A stretch of 64,000 nucleotides of DNA from Pampus argenteus (taxonomy: Eukaryota; Chordata; Actinopteri; Scombriformes; Stromateidae). The translations under genes were made by a program, and so were the position numbers. Shown one piece after another: positions 49,343 through 61,910 of this stretch; within the stretch, counting starts at the first letter, position 1; the number at the start of each line of letters is the position of its first letter. The notes beneath the pieces are model-generated. The model was not told the origin of the DNA. It worked only from the letters and a program-made list of their open reading frames with translations, and made no database searches. Location of the stretch: contig CM072873.1 in the NCBI GenBank assembly GCA_036937835.1, positions 9,676,001-9,740,000 on the forward strand, written 5' to 3'.

Positions 49343-49695
49343 GTAATCAACACTGCCAGCCGGCCCCGTGACGGAGAAGCGGCGGCCGCGCAGTAAACGC
49401 AACGGGAAGCTAGCGTGGACGAGAGCCGGCGGAGAGTCCGACGGGGTGACAACGCTTCGGACCCGGATCAAAGCATCAACGGGAGTGATCGCTTGGTCTG
49501 TGACTGTGTTTGTGTGACTTTTATTGACACTGCTTAGCGCGACGGCATAGGATAAGCCGTTCGTCGCATTTGTACTGTGTTAGCGCGGTGGCTGATCGCT
49601 AGACTACCGGAAGTGGTGTCGTCGCCATCTTGGTGAGGTCAAGGGAGACCGGAAGTGCCGTCGTACACAAAAAGACAATAAAAGCACAGATCATC
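49343..49695 (+). other. retroelement leader between 5' LTR and ORF
   Basis: The 353-bp leader is GC-rich in its first half. No TGG-type primer binding site directly follows the LTR; the first TGG is at 49416, about 73 nt in. A YY1-like CGCCATCTTGG lies at 49623-49633. The first good ATG context (ATCATGGCGG) opens the ORF at 49696. Confidence 0.6.
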
Positions 49696-52600
49696 ATGGC
49701 GGACTGTGGAGAGTTAAAGAAAAAGCGATCCTATGCACAGGGGGTGTTTACCAGGAAAGCAAACACAATTGACTTTAACTTGGACCTGTTGAATAAACAT
49801 GACCTGTTACATGAACTGAGTGCCCTCAAGATCAGTTATGAAGACCTCTGTGATGTCAGTTTTGATTACATTGCTGTGTTGGAGGAAGAGGCAAGTGATT
49901 GTGACCTGGACATAACTGATGTGAGGAAAAGGCTGCAGGAGTGCCGCACAAAGTATCAGGACACAGATGTGAAAATAAAAACAGCATTGTGGTCCCGCTG
50001 TGCTTCAGGTCTGTTTAACGACCAAAAGGCTGACCTCAAAGACGTGTTCGATCAGGCTGCAGCTCTCCAGTCGAGCCGTATGACTCTTGACCAGTATGAG
50101 TTGGTGTGCTCTGCGATAGAGGCCAGGATGGAATCACTGGAGGAGTTTGTGCGGTACTGGGACCGTCACGTCCTGGCAAAGGAAGTGGAGACCATGCAGG
50201 CCTGCCTCAAAGAGCACAAAGAAAGGAGCAAAGTGACTATGGTTGCTCTGGCGAACCACATGCACCAGAGCGAAAGGACGGTGCATGTTGACCTGGCAAG
50301 CGGTGATGAGGCCGAGGGGGACGCCGACGTTGGAGACGACGGCAGAAGCAGTGGGGTCGGAGGAGGAACGACCACCGCTGCTCAACCAAGTGTGACTGTG
50401 GACGGTAACGGGACCAGTGGCAGGGCACATGATGTTGTTGTGCAGGGGGCAGGTGCAGACCCAACCACTGTAGCGACTGGCGGTGCATCGGACAGTCGTG
50501 CGGGCCGTCCTGAGGGGCCAGGAAGTACGGGCGCCCTGTCAGGGACCCCCCAAGCACCACCACAGAGACATCCATCACAGTGGGCCATGAGCTCGACGTT
50601 TGTACCCGGCTTCTCTAGTACACCACAGCTGCCACGTGGAGCGGGACAGAGCACTACAGCTACCTCTCAGGGGTCTTTCATCGGGCCCAGAATTGCACTG
50701 GCACCCTTAAGCCTACCAAAGTTCTCGGGTGACAGGAGAAACTATTGGCGATGGAAGAGTAACTGGGTGACTCTCCAAGCATTAGCTGAACCCACGGGCT
50801 CCCCAGAGTGTAAACTTTTTCACCTGCTGGACAGCATCAGTGATGCAGTGAAACGTGAGCTCAGACTGTCTCATTGTCGTACTGCAGACGAGGTCTTCCG
50901 GGTTTTGGAGGATTGTTATGGGGACATGTCGCAGATAGCAGACGACATTGTACTCGAGCTACAGGACTTACCAGCGGTGCACAACAATCAACCTAGAGAG
51001 GCATTGCAGTTGATCCAAGCAGTGGAGAGGGCGCTGTTGGACCTGATAGACTTGGGTTGTGAGGATGCCATAAAGAACCAGTTGGTGATCCGGTCACTCG
51101 AAAGTAAGCTGCCGGACAATATGAAAGAAAGGTGGCTTTTGTACCGGTGCGATGTGGCCAATAATGTTAACCCGCGCAACCGGTTTGACAAACTATGGCA
51201 GTTCCTGAGAGATCAGAAGACGGTTCTGGTTCAACTGGAGCAGTTACAGGTCACCAAGCGGTCAAGCTGTGCCAGAGCGGGTGAACTAGGCCCCCGCGAA
51301 AAGCCGAAGGAAAGAACGGGGGACCGACGGCAGGAGAGGCGTTCATTCACCAGGACTACGGCAAGTGAGACAAGAGGTGAATCATCACAAGATCTTTGCA
51401 GTATGTGTGGTGAGGAGGGACACACTGGTCGTCTGTACCGCTGTAAGACATTTAGGAAGGCCAACCCTTCAGAGCGGTGGGCTCAGGTGAAGAAGATAAG
51501 AGCCTGCCCCAAATGTCTCGACCTCCATGGTAGAGAAAGTCCATGCATAAGGAACTTTCTGTGTCGCAAGGACGAATGTAAAAGAGGTGGTGACCCACCA
51601 GACCACCACTTCTTCCTGTGTCTCAAGTCTCCAGCTATGAAAGACACAACCAAGAGGGAGAAAAGGGGAGAACCCCGTGGTCCGACCGAGGAACAAGAGG
51701 TCGTGTTTGCTGGTCTAGGTCTGACTCCGGAGCAGCTGGAAGCTGTCCGTAAGGCTTGCACGAATAAGGTGTCTTCGACAGTATGTTCCGGTAAAGATCT
51801 GGTGGACAAAGGTGGACTGATTGAGCACCCAGTTCTCATGATGGTTGTGGAGGTAACAACCAAGAGGGGAGACTGGGTTGGAGCAATAATCGATCTAGCC
51901 TCCGACACAAATTATATCACCCATCAAGCAGCTGAGAGGCTTGGGTTGACTGGCGAGCCCATCACACTGGTTGTGTGTGGTGTGGGTGGTATGGAGGCGA
52001 GAGTAGAGACAAGGAGATACTTTGTGAACATAAAGGTCGCAACAAAGAGGGGAACTTGGCGCCTTCATGAGATGCTCTGCTATGGACTGGAGGAGATTGC
52101 CAGAGTGAATCATGCAGTGGACTCGGAGCGCCTGGAGAAGTTCTTCCCAGGTTGTGTAAAACCAGGGGAGCTGGCCCGCCCAGAGACGATTGAGCTACTT
52201 ATCAGTGCCCGGGAAGGTCGCCTTGCCCCCCAGCGCATGATGAGGTGTGGCGATCTGGTGTTGTGGGATGGACCGCTCGGAAAGACTGTCAGTGGCTGGA
52301 ACCCGGACCTTTCTGAGGACATTGAGGTGGCTGCGCGCCGCTCATCGACTCACTTTGCCTGCTCCATGAAGGCAGAGTCTAGGAGAGTCAAGGTCCTCCA
52401 TAACGGCAGTTCCAAGCTAAGGAGCAGCGTAGGAGTCGGAACTACAGCTGTGTCAAATGCAGAGATTGTCAAGTGGCTGCAGTGGGACAGCATTGGTGCT
52501 GCCTGTGACCCTAAGTGTGGTGGCTGTCGTTGCGGCAAGTGCACCCCTGGCGGGAAGGAGATGACACTCGCTGACGAGAGAGAGTTGGAGATCATCAGGG

Positions 52601-54543
52601 GAGGTGACGACCACAGTGACAAGCCACACTGGGACGCCAAATACCCCTGGAAAGAGGACCCTGCTACCCTGCCGAACAACCGTGAAGCAGTCAAGGCAGC
52701 GGTCCTGAAATCAGAGAAGCAACTTGATGGAGATTCCCTGTGGCAGAGAGGCCCCGAGTTCTTGTCTAGACCGGTGGAAGAGTGGCCCATGAAGTCTGCT
52801 GCAGAGGTGTCCTCTGGTACCAGGGAGGCCGGGAGTAAGCTCCAAAGGAAGGCCTTCTCTGCTATCATGACAAGATCCCAAGCTAAGGAGATGTCTGCTC
52901 CAGGCAGTTCCCCACCGGGTGCTGCAACGGGTTCGTCAATCGTACCCAACACTTGCAGTACGAAGAGGTTATGGGGGTCAGCTCTTGTGGGTCAGGTTAA
53001 TCTATCAAAGTTTGCTACACTGACCAAACTCTGTGGGGCGGTGGGGTATGTCCGCAGAGCTGTGAACGCCTGGTTACGCAGTAGAAATCGAGCCGGCGAT
53101 CAAGAGCAGTGGGAGGCAATGCTCACTGTCCAGGAACGAGAGGAGGCATTCCAGGACTTATGTCTCGCTGCTCAGGCAGGTGTGGTGTTCCCCACGACGA
53201 CACTCAACCGCCTGGTCGTGAACAAAGATAGCAGGACCGGCCTCTTGTTGTGCTATGGCCGGGTCCAGTCCGTGGATGAAAAGAGACGTGGGGTCCCGCT
53301 GATACCCTACAGGGAGAGGATCAGCACCCTCCTTGCGGAGGAAGCCCACCGTGTCAACCATGAAGGCGTTTCCGGTACCCTCCTGCGGATGAGGAGAAGG
53401 GCCTGGGTGGTGCAAGGTCCTAGAGTTGCCCGCAGGGTCATTGACTCGTGTATGCACTGCCGGAAGCGTAAGGCCAAGTTGTGCTCTCAGGTAATGGGCG
53501 ATCTCCCATCTGTACGCACTGGACCAGCAGCGCCATTTGAGTACACAACTCTAGATCTGTTCGGTCCTTATGTAGTCAGGGACGTTGTGAAGCGGCGCAC
53601 AAAGAAGAAGGTCTGGGGCGTGGTTTTTAGCTGCATGGCCTCAAGAGCGATCCATGCAGATCTGGTTGAGGACCTATCGACTGAGGGCTTTCTCAGAACC
53701 TATCAGCGTTTCACAGCCCTGAGAGGTCATCCCAGAAAGCTCTGGTCCGACCGGGGGACCAATTTCGTGGGGGCCAAACCTGCGCTGGTAGATCTGTACA
53801 GTTTCCTGGCAGAGATCGACAAAAAGGAAGTCCAAAGGAGAGCAGTCGTGGCTGGGACTGACTGGGTGTGGGAGTTTAGTCCAGCAGACTCACCACATCG
53901 GAATGGGGCAGCAGAGGCAGCTGTCCGTGTGTTAAAGAGGTCCTTGGGCAGCATTGGCGAAGGGGGCGACTTGACAACCCTGGAGTTCCAGACCCTCTTG
54001 TACCTGGCAGCCAATCTTTCCAATGAGAGGCCGATCGGAGCCAGGGCTCAGGTTCAGGAGGATACAATGGACATTGTAACTCCAAATTCCCTGCTGTTGG
54101 GTCGGGCAGGGCCCAGAGGTGACACCCAGGGGTTTGAATTCCCTACCTACCCATTCAGTCGTCTGCGAGCGGTCCAGGTGGAGGTGGATAAGTTTTGGAG
54201 GCGTTGGAGCCAATTGGCGGGACCTCACCTGTACGTTCGACAAAAGTGGCATGCTCCAGCCAGGAATGTCTCTGTTGGAGATCTGGTATGGGTGGCGGAC
54301 CAAGACGCCCTCCGGGGGCGATTCAGGCTGGGTCGTGTGGTGGAGTCATGTCCAGACGATAAAGGTGTCGTCCGAGACGTCAAAGTGAGGGTTTGCCATA
54401 GTCTTCCCTTCGGCCAGTCCCCATCGAGGGGGGGCAAGGAACCGTGCCCTACCACCATCCTGCACAGGGACGTCAGGAGGCTGGTGGTGTTGCTGCCGGT
54501 GGAGGAACAGGAGGGGGGTTTATTTGCTCCTCTAAATGCCTAA
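49696..54543 (+). CDS. BEL/Pao Gag-protease-integrase polyprotein with RT/RNase H deleted
   Basis: The uninterrupted ORF encodes 1615 aa from an ATG in good context; in-frame codons upstream of it begin only at a TTG. Domains in order: acidic/coiled N-terminal Gag (about 20-200), a low-complexity linker, a DUF1759-like Gag domain (about 335-518, LPKFSGDRRNYWRW), a CCHC zinc knuckle (C568-C583), an aspartic protease (DUF1758-like, D733 in AIIDLASDTNYIT), a stub of the pre-RT segment (KPHWDAKYPWKEDPATLPNN, from 976), then at residues 1010/1011 a direct jump to the post-RNase H segment DSLWQRGPEFL. There follow an integrase HHCC finger (H1218, H1222, C1252, C1255), the catalytic core (D1287, D1352, E1407) and a DUF5641-like C-terminal domain (from about 1500). 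No YxDD box is present. The protease D-L-A-S deviates from the usual D-S/T-G. Polyprotein cleavage and integration look possible in principle; reverse transcription would need another copy. Confidence 0.93.
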   Translation: MADCGELKKKRSYAQGVFTRKANTIDFNLDLLNKHDLLHELSALKISYEDLCDVSFDYIAVLEEEASDCDLDITDVRKRLQECRTKYQDTDVKIKTALWSRCASGLFNDQKADLKDVFDQAAALQSSRMTLDQYELVCSAIEARMESLEEFVRYWDRHVLAKEVETMQACLKEHKERSKVTMVALANHMHQSERTVHVDLASGDEAEGDADVGDDGRSSGVGGGTTTAAQPSVTVDGNGTSGRAHDVVVQGAGADPTTVATGGASDSRAGRPEGPGSTGALSGTPQAPPQRHPSQWAMSSTFVPGFSSTPQLPRGAGQSTTATSQGSFIGPRIALAPLSLPKFSGDRRNYWRWKSNWVTLQALAEPTGSPECKLFHLLDSISDAVKRELRLSHCRTADEVFRVLEDCYGDMSQIADDIVLELQDLPAVHNNQPREALQLIQAVERALLDLIDLGCEDAIKNQLVIRSLESKLPDNMKERWLLYRCDVANNVNPRNRFDKLWQFLRDQKTVLVQLEQLQVTKRSSCARAGELGPREKPKERTGDRRQERRSFTRTTASETRGESSQDLCSMCGEEGHTGRLYRCKTFRKANPSERWAQVKKIRACPKCLDLHGRESPCIRNFLCRKDECKRGGDPPDHHFFLCLKSPAMKDTTKREKRGEPRGPTEEQEVVFAGLGLTPEQLEAVRKACTNKVSSTVCSGKDLVDKGGLIEHPVLMMVVEVTTKRGDWVGAIIDLASDTNYITHQAAERLGLTGEPITLVVCGVGGMEARVETRRYFVNIKVATKRGTWRLHEMLCYGLEEIARVNHAVDSERLEKFFPGCVKPGELARPETIELLISAREGRLAPQRMMRCGDLVLWDGPLGKTVSGWNPDLSEDIEVAARRSSTHFACSMKAESRRVKVLHNGSSKLRSSVGVGTTAVSNAEIVKWLQWDSIGAACDPKCGGCRCGKCTPGGKEMTLADERELEIIRGGDDHSDKPHWDAKYPWKEDPATLPNNREAVKAAVLKSEKQLDGDSLWQRGPEFLSRPVEEWPMKSAAEVSSGTREAGSKLQRKAFSAIMTRSQAKEMSAPGSSPPGAATGSSIVPNTCSTKRLWGSALVGQVNLSKFATLTKLCGAVGYVRRAVNAWLRSRNRAGDQEQWEAMLTVQEREEAFQDLCLAAQAGVVFPTTTLNRLVVNKDSRTGLLLCYGRVQSVDEKRRGVPLIPYRERISTLLAEEAHRVNHEGVSGTLLRMRRRAWVVQGPRVARRVIDSCMHCRKRKAKLCSQVMGDLPSVRTGPAAPFEYTTLDLFGPYVVRDVVKRRTKKKVWGVVFSCMASRAIHADLVEDLSTEGFLRTYQRFTALRGHPRKLWSDRGTNFVGAKPALVDLYSFLAEIDKKEVQRRAVVAGTDWVWEFSPADSPHRNGAAEAAVRVLKRSLGSIGEGGDLTTLEFQTLLYLAANLSNERPIGARAQVQEDTMDIVTPNSLLLGRAGPRGDTQGFEFPTYPFSRLRAVQVEVDKFWRRWSQLAGPHLYVRQKWHAPARNVSVGDLVWVADQDALRGRFRLGRVVESCPDDKGVVRDVKVRVCHSLPFGQSPSRGGKEPCPTTILHRDVRRLVVLLPVEEQEGGLFAPLNA

Positions 54544-54709
54544 GTGCTGGACCTGCGGACACTTGAATGCAGGACTCAGTCCAAAACCCTGTGTTGAACA
54601 GTTATTCTGTGTCTCTGTTTATGACCCCACAGGGTTTGCATGTTCTGTGCACTGTATTGTTGTGATAATAATAGTTATTGTGGCCTACTTAGTCAGTGAC
54701 ACGTAGCCC

Positions 54710-54719
54710 AAGTGGGAGG
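54710..54719 (+). other. polypurine tract
   Basis: The purine-rich AAGTGGGAGG (one T) abuts the first base of the 3' LTR, the position where plus-strand synthesis is primed in LTR elements. Confidence 0.6.
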
Positions 54720-55168
54720 TGTGGAGTTTACCCACAATCTGTGCAATGTATAGCGGCATCTAGTGGTTGCAGTTCTAGCTATTAATGTGTTTATGCTTTT
54801 ACCTGCCGGTTTTACTTGGTGTGGATGTCGTTTTAACTGGTGAAGCTGAGCTGGTGAGTCGTGTATGCAAGATGTAGCAACTTGTGTTTACTGACATAAA
54901 TATGTATATTGGTGTATTATACAGTTATTAATATGCGTGTCATTAATACTGTGTTTTGTTTATTTGTCGTTTCAGTTGATTACCTGGCAATCGACAAGTT
55001 TACTGAGAAATGCTAATTAGCATGCCTGTATGATGTAGCCATACTCGCGCTAATAAATACATAAAAGTAAACGGACGTCGGCCCGAGTGTTTCACTGTTT
55101 CACAGTTAAAACCCCCCCTTTCGGAGGGAAGTATTAGACTAAAGTAGTTAGTCGAGTATATCCGAACA
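54720..55168 (+). repeat. 3' LTR of the BEL element
   Basis: This 449-bp copy reads as identical to the 5' LTR by eye, offset by exactly 5826 bp. It carries the AATAAA at 55052-55057 that would end the element transcript, and the same palindrome at 55010-55023. Its right border is followed by GTCAT. Confidence 0.93.
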
Positions 55169-55173
55169 GTCAT
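55169..55173 (+). repeat. target site duplication, right copy (GTCAT)
   Basis: This is the exact match of the five bases preceding the 5' LTR. Confidence 0.9.
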
Positions 55174-58018
<2,845 letters not shown>

Positions 58019-58326
58019 TGCACCAGCCTGCTGCTGCTGTTGAATCCTCTTTTAAATCACCGGGCCAAAGCAAAACATCTACTTATTTTTGCATATCATA
58101 TAAACACAGGAAGAAACCTCAAGAGGAGCTGAATGCTTTATTCTTTTTTTTTTTGCCATGTTTAATTTTCTGTTTGCTCTGTTTTAATTATCTAGTTTTC
58201 CAATATCTGCTTGTTAGATGTAATATGTAAAAATGTCTCTTTTCTCTCTGTTATTTGTTTTCTTCACATTTTACAATGGATATTTTCTCTATTAATGTAT
58301 TGATCCGTAAACCATGCCAATGAAAG

Positions 58327-58332
58327 AATAAA
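58327..58332 (+). terminator. gale: gale polyadenylation signal
   Basis: Canonical AATAAA lies about 310 bp after the gale stop codon, with a GT-containing segment downstream. It is the first such hexamer on this strand after the stop. Confidence 0.65.
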
Positions 58333-58869
58333 TTAATTTTCTAACTGAAGAAATCGAATGTTACATTTTCACTCAATTGTGACAATTGAGAAATGAGTTG
58401 TGATTAAGTAAGATTTATTATTGCGATGTTGAATATATTTAGAGATGATATAAAATGCACACAAAAAGAATATTCTAGTAAAAAGCACACTCATGTTAAT
58501 ATAATAGATTTACAGCAAAGTCGCTATTGAGCAACACTGATGGCAGAAATCTACCTGTTTTATAAGGTCAGTAGGAGGCTTTGAGGATCACAGAGAGGCT
58601 GTAAATCCCTGCAGAATTATTGTATAATTATTACGCAAATTATAAAATTGGGCTATTCGGCGTATCAATACCCTGTTCTTACAGGACATTAACACAGGGC
58701 ACTGGGGCTTTAAATGGCTTCTTGAACCCTCGGGCACCCAGTTAATAAACACCCACGTCAGCACAGCTCTCCAGTCGCTCTAACCGGGTTTCGGTCTTTA
58801 GGGCTGAGCAGGAAGTGCCTGAGTGTGGACCCTGGACGAGGAAAAAAAAAAAAGCTAAAGAAATTAAAA
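58333..58869. other. gale-zbtb8a intergenic spacer and zbtb8a 5' region
   Basis: The spacer is only about 0.5 kb. The left half is AT-rich. From about 58690 the composition becomes GC-richer and leads into the first zbtb8a coding exon, so the zbtb8a promoter probably lies here. No TATA box was seen. Confidence 0.45.
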
Positions 58870-61800
58870 ATGGATATGGTGTCGGACTTGGGATCGAATA
58901 GACTCTACCGGGCACCGGGTGAATCAAGCCACCAGTGAGTATCGATGGATTTTGTCAGGGGTATCACGGCGTGGGGCGTAAGCGGGTCCTGCCGACACCT
59001 CACGCCTGGGAAAGAGTCGCTGGGTTTGGGCAGCAGGCAAATCCTCCCCGCTGCTCGCTGCGCTCCGGACCTCCGGCGAGGAGTGGGGGTGGTCTTAAAA
59101 GATGGAAACGGGCGTATTAGCGCGTCTTATCCATAACTGGTGTAGTGTGTGAATATATTTATTTATCAGCACGCAGCAGCCTCTGTTGCTGGAGGTTTGG
59201 ATCTATTTTTCTATTGTGTGCTGGCTGGAGCCTGAAGTGGGCGTCGCTCCAGGACAGACTGGGCTGCTCTGGTGCGCCGCTGCCCGCTTTTCTCTCGCAG
59301 GACTGCAGCACTCTGGTGTCGTTTTGTAGGTCGACTGCTGTCTGAATTAACAAGACAATATCTCGGTTAGGATATTAGACTTGGTTTCGTGTGACACGAG
59401 GGACACGGTAGTGTGTTGCGGGCGTTGCACCGTGGGTTATCGGGCGCTGCGGAGTCCTGTCAGCTGGCATCGCGTAATTAAAAATGAATGCGTGTAATGT
59501 AGAGTGTAGCCTACATGAGGATGAGAAAATAGGTTACCAAAAAAAAAAAAAAAGAACAACTGCTGTGTTGGTTGTGGCAGATTTTTTTGTTCTCTCTTTC
59601 AATCGCATGTCCGACTACTGTGTTTTATTTGATTTCCTCATCAGTCTGATGTGTTTATAACATCAGAGATTTTATGCGCGCTTTTGCCTCCCTCAGGGAT
59701 GATTATAGGGTTTTGTCACCCGATGCTCTCTGACTGGAGTCGGGTGTAGCCCATTAGAAGAAGATTTTTGATGGAAGGCTCGTCTAGCCAATGACAGTGC
59801 AGAATGAAGTCATGTGGGCGGGCCGTCTGCGGAGCTGGAGCTGGTCCAGTGCAGAGACAAAGACAGGGGGATAATTGACAGATGGGGTGTGTGTTTTAAG
59901 TTATTATTTCTGCTTGTAGCTTAACATTTTCTAAGGTAAGCATACAGTCACACCATGAGACTATGGTTCCCTCATTAACATGCATACTGCACATTATACA
60001 TTATGCATACACATAGGCTTGTAGAGACTTTACTTGTTAATGCAGGATCACAAAAATGAATTTGTCTCAGTTTTCGTAATGAGTGTCCATATGGTCCACA
60101 AGGCCTCTGTGATTTGTTGTTTTCTTGCAGAACAAGTCTATGCCTCATACACAGCCAGTGAGTGCTGTCATGTTGTCTCCTGCAGGCAGCCTCAGAGGTG
60201 GTTCAACACCGCTGACATCACAGTGGCTCACCAAAGCAACATGCTGAAGCAGCTCAACCAGCAGCGCCGCCAGGAGCTTTTCTGTGACTGCAGCGTGCTG
60301 GTGGAAGGCCAGCTCTTCAGGGCCCACCGCAATGTCTTGTTCGCCAGCAGCGGCTACTTCCGCATGCTGCTGTCCCAGGGGCCCGACGGGCTGTCCGACT
60401 CTGTCAACGCCACCTTCGATGTTTTTAGCCCTGAGACCTTCACGGTCATCCTGGATTTCATCTACTCCGGCCAGCTGGACCTCTCCAGTCACAATGTGAT
60501 TGAGGTGATGTCTGCAGCTAGTTATTTGCAGATGAACAACGTCATCAACTACTGCAAGAACTTCATCAAATCCTCTTTGGACATCAGCGTGAAAGATGAA
60601 GACAGTGACCGCTGCCTTAGCTTGTCCGAGACCTGTAGCTTTACCAGTGGGGCTGGAGAAGAGACCTCGGAGCAGCAGCAGCAAGGCCCCTGCTCTGTCA
60701 GCCCACCACCGGCACTGTGGACCCGGGACAGCTCCAGATCTCAGTCCAGCTTCATGGGAAAGGACCTAGACCAGGATGCTTCGGGCTCAGACTTGAAGAC
60801 TAACCCAAACAGTCCTGCTAATGAGCTCAATGTAGAGTCAGAAGACCTGCAGGACCCTCAGGACCCTCTGTATACTTTGCCTGGATCAGAGCGTCGGCGA
60901 GGTAAAGGTGTGTCTAAGAGGAGAGCGTCCAACAGCACTCGCTCCAAACAGCATGAAGACTTGGACATCCAAGAGGCGAGAACACAAAAGGCTGAGAAGG
61001 CAGAGGAGCTGTATGCCACGCTACCACCTATTGTGGGTGTTATTGGACACTTTAATAAAGGTGAGTTGGGTTGTATGAGAGAAAATGAAGAATCAATATG
61101 TCTTTAACCTTTCACAGACATGAGGAAGGGAATAACATACTTCATCTAAGGCAGAGAGACACGCACCAGTACTGTAAATAGTAAAAGGCCACAGTACTGA
61201 TATGTTCCTCTTCCTCTTTGCAGACTCCAATCCCATTATGCGCTTCAAATGTCCCTTCTGTACACACACGGTGAAGAGGAAGGCTGACCTGAAACGTCAC
61301 TTGCGCTGTCACACAGGGGAGAGGCCGTACCCCTGTCAGGCTTGCAATAAGCGCTTTACTCGCCTGGAGCATCTCCGCAGCCACTTTGAGACGGTGGGTA
61401 CAATTACAGCCAGGAAGTGATATTTTAAACTGAAGCCAAACTGATATCAGGCTCTACAGTAGGGTCAAACAACAAAGGATTCATTGTTTTCTTATTTCTT
61501 ATGTATCAGTGTTTACAATCTGTAGGCTATACCAGTTAATATAACACACATTTCTGAACATATTGATTTGATCGACACTTCTTGTGTCTCCACAGATCCA
61601 TCAAGCCAGGAAACTGGTGTGCAGGAAGTGTAAGTGTCAGGTCACAGAGGAGACGGGGCATGTGGTGTGCGAGGGTACACGACGCTACCGCATGTGCACT
61701 GCATGCATCCAGGAAGTGGGTTGTGACAATATCCCTATGGACGGTCTAGAGGGGACCAATGAGGAGCCGGCACTGTTACTGGGCGTAGATGGGGAGGAGG

Positions 61801-61910
61801 AGGACACCAAGAGGACCTGGATGGTAACCGATGACGACGACCTGGCAGAAGACTCGGGGGCCGACCTCATCATCCAACAAGTGGACGACAGTGATGAGGA
61901 GCTGCAGTGA
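58870..61910 (+). CDS. zbtb8a: zinc finger and BTB domain-containing protein 8A
   Basis: This is a nuclear BTB/POZ zinc-finger transcription regulator. The core exons 60186-61060, 61224-61393 and 61596-61910 join in frame and contain the BTB domain ([21 protein letters not shown]..., [20 protein letters not shown]), a Ser-rich acidic linker, two C2H2 fingers ([17 protein letters not shown] and [17 protein letters not shown], the second split by an intron), a Cys-pair segment and an acidic tail [16 protein letters not shown]. These resemble ZBTB8A more than ZBTB8B. An upstream exon 58870-58934 (ATG in good context, [17 protein letters not shown]...) splices in the correct phase, giving 474 aa. 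If translation instead begins at the internal ATG at 60241 the protein is 434 aa (human 441 as I recall). The start is therefore uncertain and the rest firm. Confidence 0.9.
58935..60185 (+). other. zbtb8a first intron, GC-rich 5' half
   Basis: The 58935-59470 part is rich in CpG (probable CpG-island-like promoter DNA). An A run lies at about 59540-59553. A second donor-like site TCTAAG|GTAAGC near 59936 may mark an alternative non-coding first exon. No other coding signal was found. Confidence 0.45.

Larger units (their letters stand above)
48894..55168 (+). mobile_element. BEL/Pao-type LTR retrotransposon lacking reverse transcriptase
   Basis: A complete 6275-bp element has direct LTRs of 449 bp (48894-49342 and 54720-55168), each starting TG and ending CA. 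It is flanked by the 5-bp target duplication GTCAT (48889-48893 and 55169-55173), the size typical of BEL/Pao. The two LTRs read as identical by eye, indicating very recent insertion. Between them lie a 353-bp leader, one long Gag-protease-integrase ORF (49696-54543) and a purine tract before the 3' LTR. There is no reverse transcriptase or RNase H anywhere inside, so the copy is non-autonomous. It lies in the sense direction relative to gale. Confidence 0.93.

Noticed and set aside
49630..49695. Start of the retroelement ORF at 49630
   Set aside because: That codon is TTG. The first in-frame ATG with good context is at 49696, so the protein is taken from there.
50106..54458. Many overlapping ORFs on both strands of the retroelement
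   Set aside because: They are shadows of the single long polyprotein frame; domain motifs occur only in that frame.
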